Shown here one piece after another: positions 1 through 7,233 of a stretch of 19,894 nt of DNA. The stretch comes from UBA9410 sp963933065 (lineage in GTDB: Bacteria; Actinomycetota; Acidimicrobiia; Acidimicrobiales; MedAcidi-G1). Positions within the stretch are counted from its first letter, which is position 1. Every line of letters begins with the position of its first letter. The translations under genes and the position numbers were made by a program. The stretch spans positions 1-19,894 of the forward strand of contig CAWVUB010000034.1 in assembly GCA_963933065.1 (NCBI GenBank), written 5' to 3'. A model generated the notes under the pieces. The model saw nothing but the letters and a program-made list of their open reading frames with translations. It was not told where the DNA came from and made no database searches.

Positions 1-2
1 GG

Positions 3-320
3 CTGGCCCTTCGGTGGATCGTCCTCGTCCCGGCCGGTTTCGTCCTACACGACCACCTTTCTCTAGCCGAGCCCACACTTTTACAGCGCTCTGGCCTAAC
101 CCAATTGGGTGCAGCCCCAGTTGACACCAAGGCCGATGACTTCACGCAACAGGCTCGGGGCCTAGCCATTGAGGTGCGATGCAGAAAGCCCCACGAAGTC
201 CTATCTGTTGGGTCTCGGTTGGGAGCCGAGGTCCATTCCATCGAGGCCTTTCTGTGTGCACCGGTTCGACCCCACGTGGTACTTGCCGAAGCCGCCCGTC
301 GTCGCCTCCCAGTCAACTAA
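3..320 (+). CDS. C-terminal part of an unrecognised protein (cut by window edge)
   Basis: This frame is open from the left edge to a TAA at 318-320, giving about 105 residues with no upstream stop. Codon third positions are mostly G or C, and no start codon is needed because the gene begins outside the window. The visible part starts with a hydrophobic strand-like stretch (RWIVLVPAGFVLHD), continues through LAEPTLL and an acidic TKADDF segment, and ends in a basic ARRRLPVN tail. It resembles conserved uncharacterised actinobacterial proteins I have seen, with a beta-rich, PH-like look, but I cannot assign a function. It converges on mnmA with only 9 bases between the stops. A TTG at 105 could start a shorter ORF, but the open frame continues upstream of it. 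Confidence 0.6.
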   Translation: MALRWIVLVPAGFVLHDHLSLAEPTLLQRSGLTQLGAAPVDTKADDFTQQARGLAIEVRCRKPHEVLSVGSRLGAEVHSIEAFLCAPVRPHVVLAEAARRRLPVN

Positions 321-329
321 TACCGGGCC

Positions 330-1394
330 TCAGCAGGCTGTCGCCCCTCCGACCACCTCATCAGCCTCGTAAAAAACGACACTTTGGCCCGGAGCCACCC
401 GTCGATGAGGTTGTGCCCACTGAACGGTGAGTTGGTTCAGCTCCCCAACCAAAGTCGCCGGTTCGGCTGCTCCATGGGCGCTGGTCTGCACAGAAAGGTT
501 GACGGGAGGAAAAGAAGTAGAAGTACCGGTCCATGTGCAGCCGTCTACCAAAGTCTCATCGGTTAGCAGATCACCGGCTGACCCCACGGTGACGGTCGCC
601 GTCGGCATATCGACATCCACTGCATATCGAGGCGCCGCTCCACCGGCGAGGGCGAGACCTCTGCGCTGACCGATAGTCACGAGTTCGACCGCATCCACTG
701 TGCCAACTTCAACCCCCGAGGCATCTACGACTCGACCTGGGGTTAGGGCCATGCGTTGACCCAAAAAGTCCTCGCGCCCACGGGCCCGGGTAATGAAGCA
801 CACGTCCTGACTATCAGGCTTATTGGCAGTGCGTAGCCCAATAGCCGCTGCATGTCGACGTACCTCGTCCTTGGTCAGGTCACCAATGGGCAATAACAGA
901 CCGGCCATCTGCACCTGATCAAGCATATGTAGGACGTAAGACTGGTCTTTGGCTGTATCCAATGCGCGGGCTATCCGTCGGGTCCCATCAGGCCGCTCCA
1001 CGATTCGGGCGTGATGCCCGGTAGCTATACGGTCATAACCCAGAGCGGCAGCACGATTCCTGAGTCGGTGAAACTTAAGGTGTCGGTTGCACTCCACACA
1101 CGGATTTGGAGTACGGCCCATGGCATGATCAGCGACATACGGCGCTACCACGTCGCGTTCAAAGTCATCACCCAGATTGAAGACGTGATGTTCGATGCCG
1201 AGAGAATCTGCCACCCGGCGAGCATCGTCTACGTCTGAAACCGCACAGCACCCAGTATCGGACTCGCCGCCCCATAGGCGCAGGGTCACTCCCACGACCT
1301 CATAACCATCATCTCGTAGCAGAGCGGCGGCTACCGAGGAATCAACGCCACCAGACATGGCCACCATGACCGGGGCCCGCGTATTGCTGGTCAT
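330..1394 (-). CDS. mnmA: tRNA-specific 2-thiouridylase MnmA
   Basis: This ATP-dependent enzyme thiolates U34 in the anticodons of tRNA-Lys, -Glu and -Gln. Sulfur comes as persulfide from a cysteine desulfurase. The 354 residues match the usual length. The PP-loop SGGVDSS is at about 14-20. The TPNPCVEC motif with catalytic Cys99 follows, then GHHAR (about 126-130), KDQSYVL (about 149-155) and PDSQDVCF with the second catalytic Cys199. The C-terminus carries the beta-barrel seen in the family. The ATG at 1392-1394 overlaps the stop of the upstream cysteine desulfurase by 4 bases (ATGA), so the two are probably translationally coupled. The 3' end meets a convergent gene 9 bases away, leaving no room for a hairpin terminator. 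Function is assigned from motifs with high certainty. Confidence 0.97.
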   Translation of the reverse strand: MTSNTRAPVMVAMSGGVDSSVAAALLRDDGYEVVGVTLRLWGGESDTGCCAVSDVDDARRVADSLGIEHHVFNLGDDFERDVVAPYVADHAMGRTPNPCVECNRHLKFHRLRNRAAALGYDRIATGHHARIVERPDGTRRIARALDTAKDQSYVLHMLDQVQMAGLLLPIGDLTKDEVRRHAAAIGLRTANKPDSQDVCFITRARGREDFLGQRMALTPGRVVDASGVEVGTVDAVELVTIGQRRGLALAGGAAPRYAVDVDMPTATVTVGSAGDLLTDETLVDGCTWTGTSTSFPPVNLSVQTSAHGAAEPATLVGELNQLTVQWAQPHRRVAPGQSVVFYEADEVVGGATAC

Positions 1395-2560
1395 TGGGAC
1401 TGCACCGAGCGGGCATGGTCCCGCAAGTGCTCAACGGCTGGAGGGATAGCAACTAGTGCATGATCCACGTCGGTATCACTGCTGGCGTGACCAAGCGAAA
1501 GGCGCAACGAGCCGCTTGCGGTTACCCGGTCGATCCCCATGGCTGCCAACACATGAGAAGGTTCTTGGGCACCGCTGGCGCAAGACGAAGCAGAACTGGC
1601 TGCTATGCCTTCTCGTTCCAGCAGAAAGAGGAGCTCTTCACTCTCGATGCCTTCAAAGCAGACATGAGAGACCCCGGGGGTGCGGGCAAAGCCGTTGGGA
1701 ATGGTCCGGTTGACACCAACGATCTTCGCCAACAAACCCTCTTCGAGCCGATCCCGTAAAGCACCCACACGCTGAATCATTGCTTCACGCTCCAGAACCA
1801 CCAGTCGAGCAGCCTCACCAAGACCCACGATGGCCGGCACGTTTTGAGTCCCGCTACGTCGCTCGCGTTCTTGGCCACCCCCTCTTATGACTGGATCAAG
1901 TGAGACTCCAGCCCTGACAATAAGTGCACCAGCACCCTTCGGTCCACCAAACTTGTGGCCGGTCACACTGACTAGTTCAGCCCTGTGGGCCGACTTGGGT
2001 AAGTCCATCCAAGCCGCTGCCTGCACGGCATCGCTATGCAGCAGGGCTTGGGGGGCGTACTGGGCTATCACGTCAGCCACCGCTTCCAAGTCGGTAACCA
2101 CACCGGTCTCATTGTTGACTGCCATGGTCGACACAATGCAGACGTCGTCCACCGAATCCAGTACCACAGCCAGTGCTTCGAGGTCGATGCACCCACCAAC
2201 GTTGGTAGGTATCACTATTCCTCCAGCGTCATTCACTGGAGCTAGCACCGCGGGGTGTTCAGCTGCGCTGCAAACTGGCAAGCCGCTAGTAGCCCTTACC
2301 ACCCCGTCGACCGCCAGATTGTCAGCCTCAGTTCCTCCGGAAGTGAAAACTACCTCACCAGGCTCACACCCCACGAGAGTCGCGACATAATCACGGGCAT
2401 CGTCAATAGCCCGGCGAGCTGCCCGTGCCGCTGCATGGCCACCCGACGGGTTGCCTGGGTGATCAGTCAACCAGGGAAGCATCTCAGCGACCACCTCTGG
2501 TCGGGCCGGCGTACTGGCCGCATGGTCCAGGTAGACACTCGTAGTCAACTCTTTGCTCAC
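1391..2560 (-). CDS. Cysteine desulfurase, IscS/NifS family
   Basis: This PLP enzyme converts L-cysteine to alanine and leaves a persulfide on its active-site Cys for Fe-S assembly or tRNA thiolation. It is a 389-residue class V aminotransferase-fold protein. Visible motifs are YLDHAASTPAR at 10-20, GGTEADNLAV near 76-84, EHP with His102, HSDAVQ near 175-180, the PLP-lysine motif TGHKFGGPKG with Lys203, RRSGTQN near 234-240, and the mobile loop SSASSCASG with Cys327. The nearest start is GTG at 2558-2560. A TAGCCT hexamer 7 bases upstream suggests a leaderless message; an AGGA only 2 bases away is too close for a normal ribosome-binding site. The 4-base overlap with mnmA suggests it is the sulfur donor for MnmA, but a general IscS role for iron-sulfur clusters (see the NfuA-like gene at 6627) is equally possible. 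Confidence 0.95.
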   Translation of the reverse strand: MSKELTTSVYLDHAASTPARPEVVAEMLPWLTDHPGNPSGGHAAARAARRAIDDARDYVATLVGCEPGEVVFTSGGTEADNLAVDGVVRATSGLPVCSAAEHPAVLAPVNDAGGIVIPTNVGGCIDLEALAVVLDSVDDVCIVSTMAVNNETGVVTDLEAVADVIAQYAPQALLHSDAVQAAAWMDLPKSAHRAELVSVTGHKFGGPKGAGALIVRAGVSLDPVIRGGGQERERRSGTQNVPAIVGLGEAARLVVLEREAMIQRVGALRDRLEEGLLAKIVGVNRTIPNGFARTPGVSHVCFEGIESEELLFLLEREGIAASSASSCASGAQEPSHVLAAMGIDRVTASGSLRLSLGHASSDTDVDHALVAIPPAVEHLRDHARSVQSQ

Positions 2561-2567
2561 GATCCTA

Positions 2568-2573
2568 AGGCTA
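2568..2573 (-). promoter_or_regulatory. Candidate -10 element (TAGCCT) for the cysteine desulfurase-mnmA operon
   Basis: TAGCCT reads toward the GTG start with 7 bases between. This fits the actinobacterial TAnnnT -10 pattern with a transcript beginning at or next to the start codon. No clear -35 box is visible. Confidence 0.45.
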
Positions 2574-2621
2574 TGGCAGAACTTGTTTGGGAGCCGCCTG
2601 ACAATCCGTAAGACTTGTGGA

Positions 2622-3407
2622 ATGGATGGCTACGACAGCACTACTTACGGTGAGCGGATCGCCGAGGTGTACGACGAGTGGTATGGCGACGGCGGCGACT
2701 TGACCCTTACCAGGATCGGGAACCCCAACGAGGTAGCCGATCAAATTGCCATCTTGGCCGGATCGGCTGGAAGAGTTCTCGAACTAGGGGTCGGTACCGG
2801 TCGGCTCGCGCTCCCCTTGGCTGACCGAGGGCTAGCCGTAACTGGTCTGGATGCCTCACCGTCAATGCTGGACCGTCTGAAATCCAAACAGGGTTCTGAG
2901 CGCCTCACACTAGTTCTCGGCGACATGGCCGATCCAAGCACATGTGGTTCAAGTTTTGACGTGGTGTTGATTGGGTTCAATACGTTGTTCAACCTCACCT
3001 CAGAAGCAGCCCAGCAGACCTGCTTTAGCGGTGTTGCAAACCTGTTGATGCCCGATGGCTATTTCGTTCTTGAAGCATTTGTCCCGACACCCGAAGCTCA
3101 CAATGGAGTCACCGTCCGCGATATCTCAATCGACCGGGTGATGCTGGACGTGGTTGCGATCGACCCGGAGACTCAAACCATCACCGGACAGAGAATCGAA
3201 ATGACGACTCTGGGCAATCGATTTTTTCCATACCAATTGCGCTACGCCACCCCACAACAACTCGATGATATGGCTATCGCCGCAGGTCTAGAACTAATCG
3301 GCCGCTCCGAGGATTGGCGCAACACCCCATTCACTGAAGACTCACCCACCCACGTGAGCACATGGCGGCAAAGCGACATCCTTGAGACGCAGCAGCGAAC
3401 TAATTAG
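2622..3407 (+). CDS. Class I SAM-dependent methyltransferase
   Basis: A predicted soluble methyltransferase of 261 residues with a Rossmann fold. SAM-binding motif I is VLELGVGTGR at about 52-61. The acidic end of strand 2 is TGLDAS near 75-80. A GDMAD segment near 100-104 and FDVVLIGFNTLFNL near 112-125 form the following strands. The substrate is not evident. The frame stays open back to 2553, but that would overlap the divergent cysteine desulfurase start; the ATG at 2622 leaves a 61-base divergent spacer. A TAAGAC hexamer 7 bases before this ATG is a one-mismatch version of the -10 pattern seen elsewhere in the window, and there is no strong ribosome-binding site. The gene converges with the DsbA-like gene, 17 bases apart. 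Confidence 0.85.
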   Translation: MDGYDSTTYGERIAEVYDEWYGDGGDLTLTRIGNPNEVADQIAILAGSAGRVLELGVGTGRLALPLADRGLAVTGLDASPSMLDRLKSKQGSERLTLVLGDMADPSTCGSSFDVVLIGFNTLFNLTSEAAQQTCFSGVANLLMPDGYFVLEAFVPTPEAHNGVTVRDISIDRVMLDVVAIDPETQTITGQRIEMTTLGNRFFPYQLRYATPQQLDDMAIAAGLELIGRSEDWRNTPFTEDSPTHVSTWRQSDILETQQRTN

Positions 3408-3424
3408 TTGGCCTGTCCGGGGTC

Positions 3425-4135
3425 TCAGCTGAAGAACGGGAGATCTAAGCGAGGCCGGTTGCTCCGCTTCAACTCAGAGAAAGTTTCAAACTGACACAAC
3501 GTAAGCGTGGCATCGTAAAGGGCTAAGCATTCTTCGTCAGTTTCGGGCACCGTCGAGATGACCGGCCCAAAGATTGATGGCCCCTCTGGCGGCCCGAAAG
3601 TAATAATCGGCGTCCCAACGTCTGATCCAGTGCGAGCGACGGCCTCAGCAGTCTCGGCCCGCAGCACCTCGTCAAACTGACAATCAGTCGCCGCGTCGGC
3701 ATACGAACCATCTACACCAGCCAACTTCAGGACGTTAGCCAGATGCTCAGGCGTGGCCATCGCCGCCCGATGATCTGCACTCTCACCGTTCAGCCGATGC
3801 CATATGGTCTCACCAAACGCCTGGTAAAGGGCCCCCATCGCCTTTGGCCCCTCACCGGCTCGCACTGCCGCTGCTACCCGGAGCATCCGCCGACCCTGAT
3901 CATGAGATTCTTGGTGGCCCGCAGGTAACTCACTTTCGTAGTCACGCTCTTCGTTGAGGATCGACAGGTTAATAAACCGCCAGTCAACGGTCAGTTCTCT
4001 CAAAACGGCAACTCGACGCAGCCACCGAGAGGTCTGCCAAGCGAAGGGGCAGATCGGATCCCAGAAAAACTCGATGTCGACAGACTGGTTCACTAAGTCC
4101 TCATCCATGGTTGCATCGTTTCCCATAGTTGACAT
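3425..4135 (-). CDS. DsbA-family protein, mycothiol-dependent nitroreductase Rv2466c-like
   Basis: A thioredoxin-fold protein with a helical insert, about 236 residues. The N-terminal strand IEFFWDPICPFAW holds the redox motif as CPFA, so only the first Cys (about 29) is present. Family relatives such as mycobacterial Rv2466c have CPWC, while many actinobacterial homologues keep a single Cys. The later TPIITFGP segment supplies the cis-proline loop. There is no signal peptide, so it should act in the cytosol, probably on low-molecular-weight thiols. The ATG at 4133-4135 shares one base with the rhomboid stop (TGATG), suggesting coupling. Starts at 4126, 4108 and an upstream one at 4159 are alternatives; none has a strong ribosome-binding site. 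The substrate is unknown. Confidence 0.8.
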   Translation of the reverse strand: MSTMGNDATMDEDLVNQSVDIEFFWDPICPFAWQTSRWLRRVAVLRELTVDWRFINLSILNEERDYESELPAGHQESHDQGRRMLRVAAAVRAGEGPKAMGALYQAFGETIWHRLNGESADHRAAMATPEHLANVLKLAGVDGSYADAATDCQFDEVLRAETAEAVARTGSDVGTPIITFGPPEGPSIFGPVISTVPETDEECLALYDATLTLCQFETFSELKRSNRPRLDLPFFS

Positions 4136-5091
4136 CAACCCAGTATCGGATCCCACCACCGGCTAGCCGCCCAGACCGCCCCCACGGTAAAGACCACTGC
4201 CGCCAGCCAGGGCACAGCGGTCACCACAACCCGAGATGTACCCCGACGGTCGAGCCCATCTATCAGCCAAGCCACCAGCGCTCCGCCAGCCAGACCACCC
4301 AGGTGACCTCCGATGCTGATGCCAGGACGACCAAACGTAAAAATTACGTTTACCAACAACAAACCACCCAAGCCGGTACCCCAGGGGCTAACCCCTTGCC
4401 GAAGTTGGTTGACTACCGCCGCAGCCATTAGGCCAAAGACTGCGCCTGATGCGCCCACGGTCAAAGCTTGGGGGTCATGCAGCATCACACCGAACGATCC
4501 GGCTAAAAGCGCTGCTAGGTACAGGCCGGCGTATCGGATAGGGCCGTGAACCATCTCCAGTTGCCGCCCCAGCATCCAGAGTAAGAACATGTTGATCAAA
4601 AAGTGAAGCAATCCTGCGTGAAGGAAACCGCCGGTCAATAAACGGCTCCACTCTCCTTCAGCTACCCCAATGAGCCGTGGGCCTGAGCGACCAATTCCCA
4701 GCAGGCCGTGCTCCACGGTAAATGTGCCGCCACCAGAGGCAAACCGATCGTAGATCCCTCCACCTCGGGTGCTGCCTCCCAGGAAGACCACGACTAGAAA
4801 CGCCGCAAGGTTTAGGGCAACTAGCACCATGGTTGCCGGTGGTCCTTCAATCGGACCCATAACCACACTCTTAACCTGGCGACGATACGAGCGCTCAGAG
4901 TTACGTCGGGCACCACTTTGCCGCGCCGGTTTGGCTACGCACTCAGAACAATGAAATCCCACTGACGCTGTGTGCATACAGAGCGCACAAATCAGCCGTT
5001 CACACCTCTGACAACGCACCCCGGCCCGGTTGTCAGGATGCCGGTGGCAGCTATCGGGTATTGATCCTTCAAGATCTGGAGCGTTAGGCAC
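4135..5091 (-). CDS. Rhomboid-family intramembrane serine protease with N-terminal zinc-binding domain
   Basis: A membrane protein of about 318 residues. Residues 15-51 form a B-box-like zinc-binding head with Cys/His pairs (CHRH, CQRC, CALC, HCSEC), expected in the cytoplasm. After a basic linker come about six to seven membrane helices. The rhomboid catalytic features are all visible: HFLINM with the oxyanion Asn near 167, GASGAVFG with Ser near 215, and GGHLGGLAGG with His near 263, so it should be active. Zinc-finger-plus-rhomboid fusions are common in actinobacteria, but the substrate is unknown. The GTG at 5089-5091 lies 5 bases after the cupin stop. An upstream GTG at 5142 would overlap the cupin gene by 46 bases, and I prefer the shorter form. 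The downstream DsbA-like gene overlaps by one base. Confidence 0.9.
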   Translation of the reverse strand: MPNAPDLEGSIPDSCHRHPDNRAGVRCQRCERLICALCMHTASVGFHCSECVAKPARQSGARRNSERSYRRQVKSVVMGPIEGPPATMVLVALNLAAFLVVVFLGGSTRGGGIYDRFASGGGTFTVEHGLLGIGRSGPRLIGVAEGEWSRLLTGGFLHAGLLHFLINMFLLWMLGRQLEMVHGPIRYAGLYLAALLAGSFGVMLHDPQALTVGASGAVFGLMAAAVVNQLRQGVSPWGTGLGGLLLVNVIFTFGRPGISIGGHLGGLAGGALVAWLIDGLDRRGTSRVVVTAVPWLAAVVFTVGAVWAASRWWDPILG

Positions 5092-5096
5092 GTCGG

Positions 5097-5735
5097 TCAG
5101 CGCCGGACAATGACTGGGATGCAGTCCGGGTCGGTAACCCACGCAAACAACATTAGTAACGGCTCATCACGAGTGACTGTGGCGTGTCGGACCCCAGGCG
5201 CGTGATGGATTACCCCACCGGGCCTCTCGACCCGCCAATCATCACCTCGCTGCCAATCTGCTGTCCCGGAGGCCACCCAAAAGACCTCCTCGGACTTGTG
5301 AACGTGGGACGGATAGTCACAATTTGGTCCTTGGAGGACCAGACCCACAAATACTTCTTGACTCAAGTAGGGAACCAAGACTGCGCTACCTGTAAACGCG
5401 TGATTTTGTGTACTGGCGATCAGTGGCGCGTAGGCGTAGTTGGCCCGCATGGCGTCCATGTCAGATTCTCCGGCGTAATCCGGATACGGAACCATCCAAC
5501 TCACTGACCCAACCACCGACCGGATGAGGTCAACCGGCGCGCCCACCCCGTCAGATAACGCATCGTTCAGGTGTTGATCGACTACCGGCTGGGAGATCTG
5601 CACGATTCCTTCATCTCCAGTGGTCAACCGGGTGAGAGCGACAGACAACACCTCCATGGACTGCGTCAATTCCGGGTCACGCATCCCTTCGGCGTCAACA
5701 AACGCAGACAACGCTTTCAGAAAGGAGTCATCCAT
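5097..5735 (-). CDS. Cupin protein of the DMSP-lyase-like (DddL/DddQ) family
   Basis: A 212-residue protein with an N-terminal helical half (1-75), then a segment with paired aromatic residues (W80, NYAY at 99-102), then a single cupin barrel. The metal-binding set is complete: His144, His146, Glu150 (HVHKSEE) and His184 (APGVRHA), with the usual cupin spacing. The layout and phrases such as GTADWQRGDDW and EPLLMLFAW resemble the dimethylsulfoniopropionate lyase family, which cleaves DMSP to acrylate and dimethyl sulfide. However, the position of the catalytic Tyr of DddQ (Tyr131) and DddK (Tyr64), two residues after the metal Glu, is Phe152 here. True lyase activity is therefore doubtful, and another small-molecule role is possible. 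ATG start; TAAATT lies 8 bases upstream and there is no ribosome-binding site. Confidence 0.6.
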   Translation of the reverse strand: MDDSFLKALSAFVDAEGMRDPELTQSMEVLSVALTRLTTGDEGIVQISQPVVDQHLNDALSDGVGAPVDLIRSVVGSVSWMVPYPDYAGESDMDAMRANYAYAPLIASTQNHAFTGSAVLVPYLSQEVFVGLVLQGPNCDYPSHVHKSEEVFWVASGTADWQRGDDWRVERPGGVIHHAPGVRHATVTRDEPLLMLFAWVTDPDCIPVIVRR

Positions 5736-5743
5736 TGAGCGGC

Positions 5744-5749
5744 AATTTA
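5744..5749 (-). promoter_or_regulatory. Candidate -10 element (TAAATT) for the cupin-rhomboid-DsbA genes
   Basis: TAAATT on the minus strand sits 8 bases before the cupin ATG, in a spacer with no Shine-Dalgarno sequence. This placement fits a leaderless transcript. A TTGCCA lies 15 bases upstream of it, short of the ideal -35 spacing. Confidence 0.5.
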
Positions 5750-5792
5750 CACCCGGGAGAGGACTGGCAATGACGTCTATAAACCAACGAAC

Positions 5793-6581
5793 TCAGGCTC
5801 CCGTGAAATGGGCCTTTCCGGGTCCATGTTCAAAGAACGACTCGACTCCCCGCCGGGCGTCATCGCTATCAAACACCTTTAAGAAGAGGTCCAACTCGAG
5901 ATCAACGCCTTCTCTCAGTGACATGTCAATGCCGTCATCAATAGCCTTTTTCGCTGCCCGTATAGCCAACCTCGGCCCCGCTGCGTAGGTCGCGGCCAAC
6001 TCGCACGCCCGATCCAGAATCTCGTTGTCGCTCACGACTTCATCTGCCATACCCAGCGCCAGCGCTTCGACCGACTTCACCTGAGCGCCACCCCAAATCA
6101 GTCGCTTAGCCGTCGGACGACCCACCAGACGGGTCAAGCGTTGGGTGGCACCACCGCCAGGAATGATGCCCAGGAGCACTTCAGGCTGGCCAAAGATCGA
6201 ACCCTCGCCGAGGATCCGAAGGTCGCAGCACCAAGCCAACTCGGCTCCACCTCCTAGAGCCAAACCATTAACTGCGGCAATAGTTGGACAGACGATCCGC
6301 TCCACAGCACCAAAAGCATCTCGGAAAGCGTCAGCTTGGCCAGGCCGCAGTACCGGGTCAGCAAACACCGCCAACTCCGCTCCAGCGGCAAACATCCGAC
6401 CAGCCCCGGTAAAGACCACGGCACCTGGCGGATCATCGTTGCATGAGTAGGCGAAGGCCTCTAACTCGCGCAACAACTTAGTGTCTAGGGCGTTGACCTT
6501 CGGACGGTTAAGAGTAGCGATCACCACACCGTCATCTCGGTGTTCGACGTTTAAGTACTCTTGAGGCAATAATTTATTCAT
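5793..6581 (-). CDS. Enoyl-CoA hydratase/isomerase (crotonase family)
   Basis: A 262-residue crotonase-fold protein that should hydrate a 2-enoyl-CoA. Key features are the oxyanion-hole segment AAGAEL near 65-70, the second oxyanion segment with LALGGGAEL carrying Glu114, and GQPEVLLG carrying Glu134. Both catalytic glutamates of classical enoyl-CoA hydratase are thus present, unlike in many crotonase relatives. IPGGGATQRL follows at about 140-149. The C-terminus ends AHFTGA, close to the usual F-x-G ending. It lies upstream of the cupin gene on the same strand, 57 bases away. The chain length of its substrate cannot be read from the sequence; general beta-oxidation is the default, and acryloyl-CoA hydration is a context-based guess. 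ATG start with TACCCT 6 bases upstream. Confidence 0.92.
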   Translation of the reverse strand: MNKLLPQEYLNVEHRDDGVVIATLNRPKVNALDTKLLRELEAFAYSCNDDPPGAVVFTGAGRMFAAGAELAVFADPVLRPGQADAFRDAFGAVERIVCPTIAAVNGLALGGGAELAWCCDLRILGEGSIFGQPEVLLGIIPGGGATQRLTRLVGRPTAKRLIWGGAQVKSVEALALGMADEVVSDNEILDRACELAATYAAGPRLAIRAAKKAIDDGIDMSLREGVDLELDLFLKVFDSDDARRGVESFFEHGPGKAHFTGA

Positions 6582-6587
6582 CGCCGG

Positions 6588-6593
6588 AGGGTA
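6588..6593 (-). promoter_or_regulatory. Candidate -10 element (TACCCT) for the crotonase gene
   Basis: TACCCT lies 6 bases before the crotonase ATG in the 45-base spacer after the NfuA-like gene. This suggests a separate leaderless start rather than read-through only. Confidence 0.45.
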
Positions 6594-6626
6594 TCCACCT
6601 AGTTCGACTCTCCGGAAAGCAGGGCT

Positions 6627-6974
6627 TTAAAGACTAACGGGGGTTCCTGGGTCAGATTCGGTTACATCCGGATCGGGGGCACCGATAGGTCCATCACCAA
6701 CTGCCGTCACGCCGACGTTCTGAACCGACATCACCCCGACTACTCGGTCCTTCAAAATCCGCTCAATACCCGCCTTGAGTGTCTGATCAGAAGCGGGACA
6801 GGACACGCAGGCTCCCACTAGTTCGACAGATACCACACCAGTGGCCTCATTAACATCATGGAGAATGATGTCACCCTCGTCGGCCTGAATGGCCGGTCGA
6901 ATCACCTCGATTACCTTCTCCACTCGAGCCCGCAAGCCGTCAGTGTCCGTATCTGGGGCCACATCGATCGACAT
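6627..6974 (-). CDS. NifU C-terminal-domain Fe-S scaffold protein (NfuA/Nfu-like)
   Basis: A 115-residue protein dominated by one Nfu domain, which binds an Fe-S cluster between two monomers and passes it to target proteins. The domain runs from about 14 to 85: helix RARVEKVIEVIRPAIQ, strand DIILHDV, strand VVSVELVG, then the cluster motif GACVSCP with Cys56 and Cys59, and helix LKAGIERILK. The C-terminus is a disordered Pro/Asp-rich tail. It likely works with the cysteine desulfurase encoded about 4 kb downstream, but they are not in one operon. The ATG at 6972-6974 is preferred; a GTG at 7010 would add 12 residues. The ribosome-binding signal (AGGA) is only 2 bases from the ATG, so the start is uncertain. 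Confidence 0.92.
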   Translation of the reverse strand: MSIDVAPDTDTDGLRARVEKVIEVIRPAIQADEGDIILHDVNEATGVVSVELVGACVSCPASDQTLKAGIERILKDRVVGVMSVQNVGVTAVGDGPIGAPDPDVTESDPGTPVSL

Positions 6975-7048
6975 GTTCCTAAGTCTCGCAGCAACTGGAC
7001 CTAGAGCCACCCCTTGCTAGACGTTGGGACAAAGTGACGACCAAACCA

Positions 7049-7054
7049 TAGGAT
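7049..7054 (+). promoter_or_regulatory. Candidate -10 element (TAGGAT) for the small membrane protein gene
   Basis: TAGGAT lies 6 bases before the ATG at 7061. It matches the TAnnnT spacing seen at other genes here. The embedded AGGA could instead act as a ribosome-binding site with 7-base spacing. Confidence 0.4.
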
Positions 7055-7060
7055 TAACCG

Positions 7061-7213
7061 ATGTCTATCGGACTACTCGTTACGGGTCACCAAGGCGGCT
7101 GGGACGAGATTGCGTTAGTAGCCGGACCGTTAACGGTGATTGCCGCTCTTCTCTGGCTTGCTGACCGTCGGGCCAGTAAAAGTAGTTCACCCCAAAATCC
7201 TGGAACTAAGTGA
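7061..7213 (+). CDS. Small single-pass membrane protein, unknown function (50 residues)
   Basis: ATG to TGA, 50 residues, between the divergent NfuA-like gene and the convergent murA. Residues 1-14 are neutral to acidic (ending WDE), residues 15-34 form one hydrophobic helix (IALVAGPLTVIAALLWLA), and a basic DRRASK stop-transfer segment plus a Ser/Pro/Asn tail follow. This layout predicts an N-out, C-in single-pass protein. A good upstream element (TAGGAT, 6 bases; AGGA, 7 bases) supports the start. The stop is 20 bases before the murA stop. I do not recognise a characterised family; similar short proteins beginning with a W-D-E helix exist in actinobacteria to my memory. It is short enough to be missed by automatic calling. 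Confidence 0.6.
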   Translation: MSIGLLVTGHQGGWDEIALVAGPLTVIAALLWLADRRASKSSSPQNPGTK

Positions 7214-7233
7214 CTTTGGCTCTAGGACGCGCC

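Noticed and set aside
1887..2390. Plus-strand ORF (167 codons) opposite the cysteine desulfurase
   Set aside because: Thr/Ser/Ala-rich shadow of a well-conserved enzyme; no start context.
2573..2611. 12-codon ORF starting ATG before the methyltransferase gene
   Set aside because: Too short, no ribosome-binding site, and no regulatory amino-acid run to suggest an attenuator leader.
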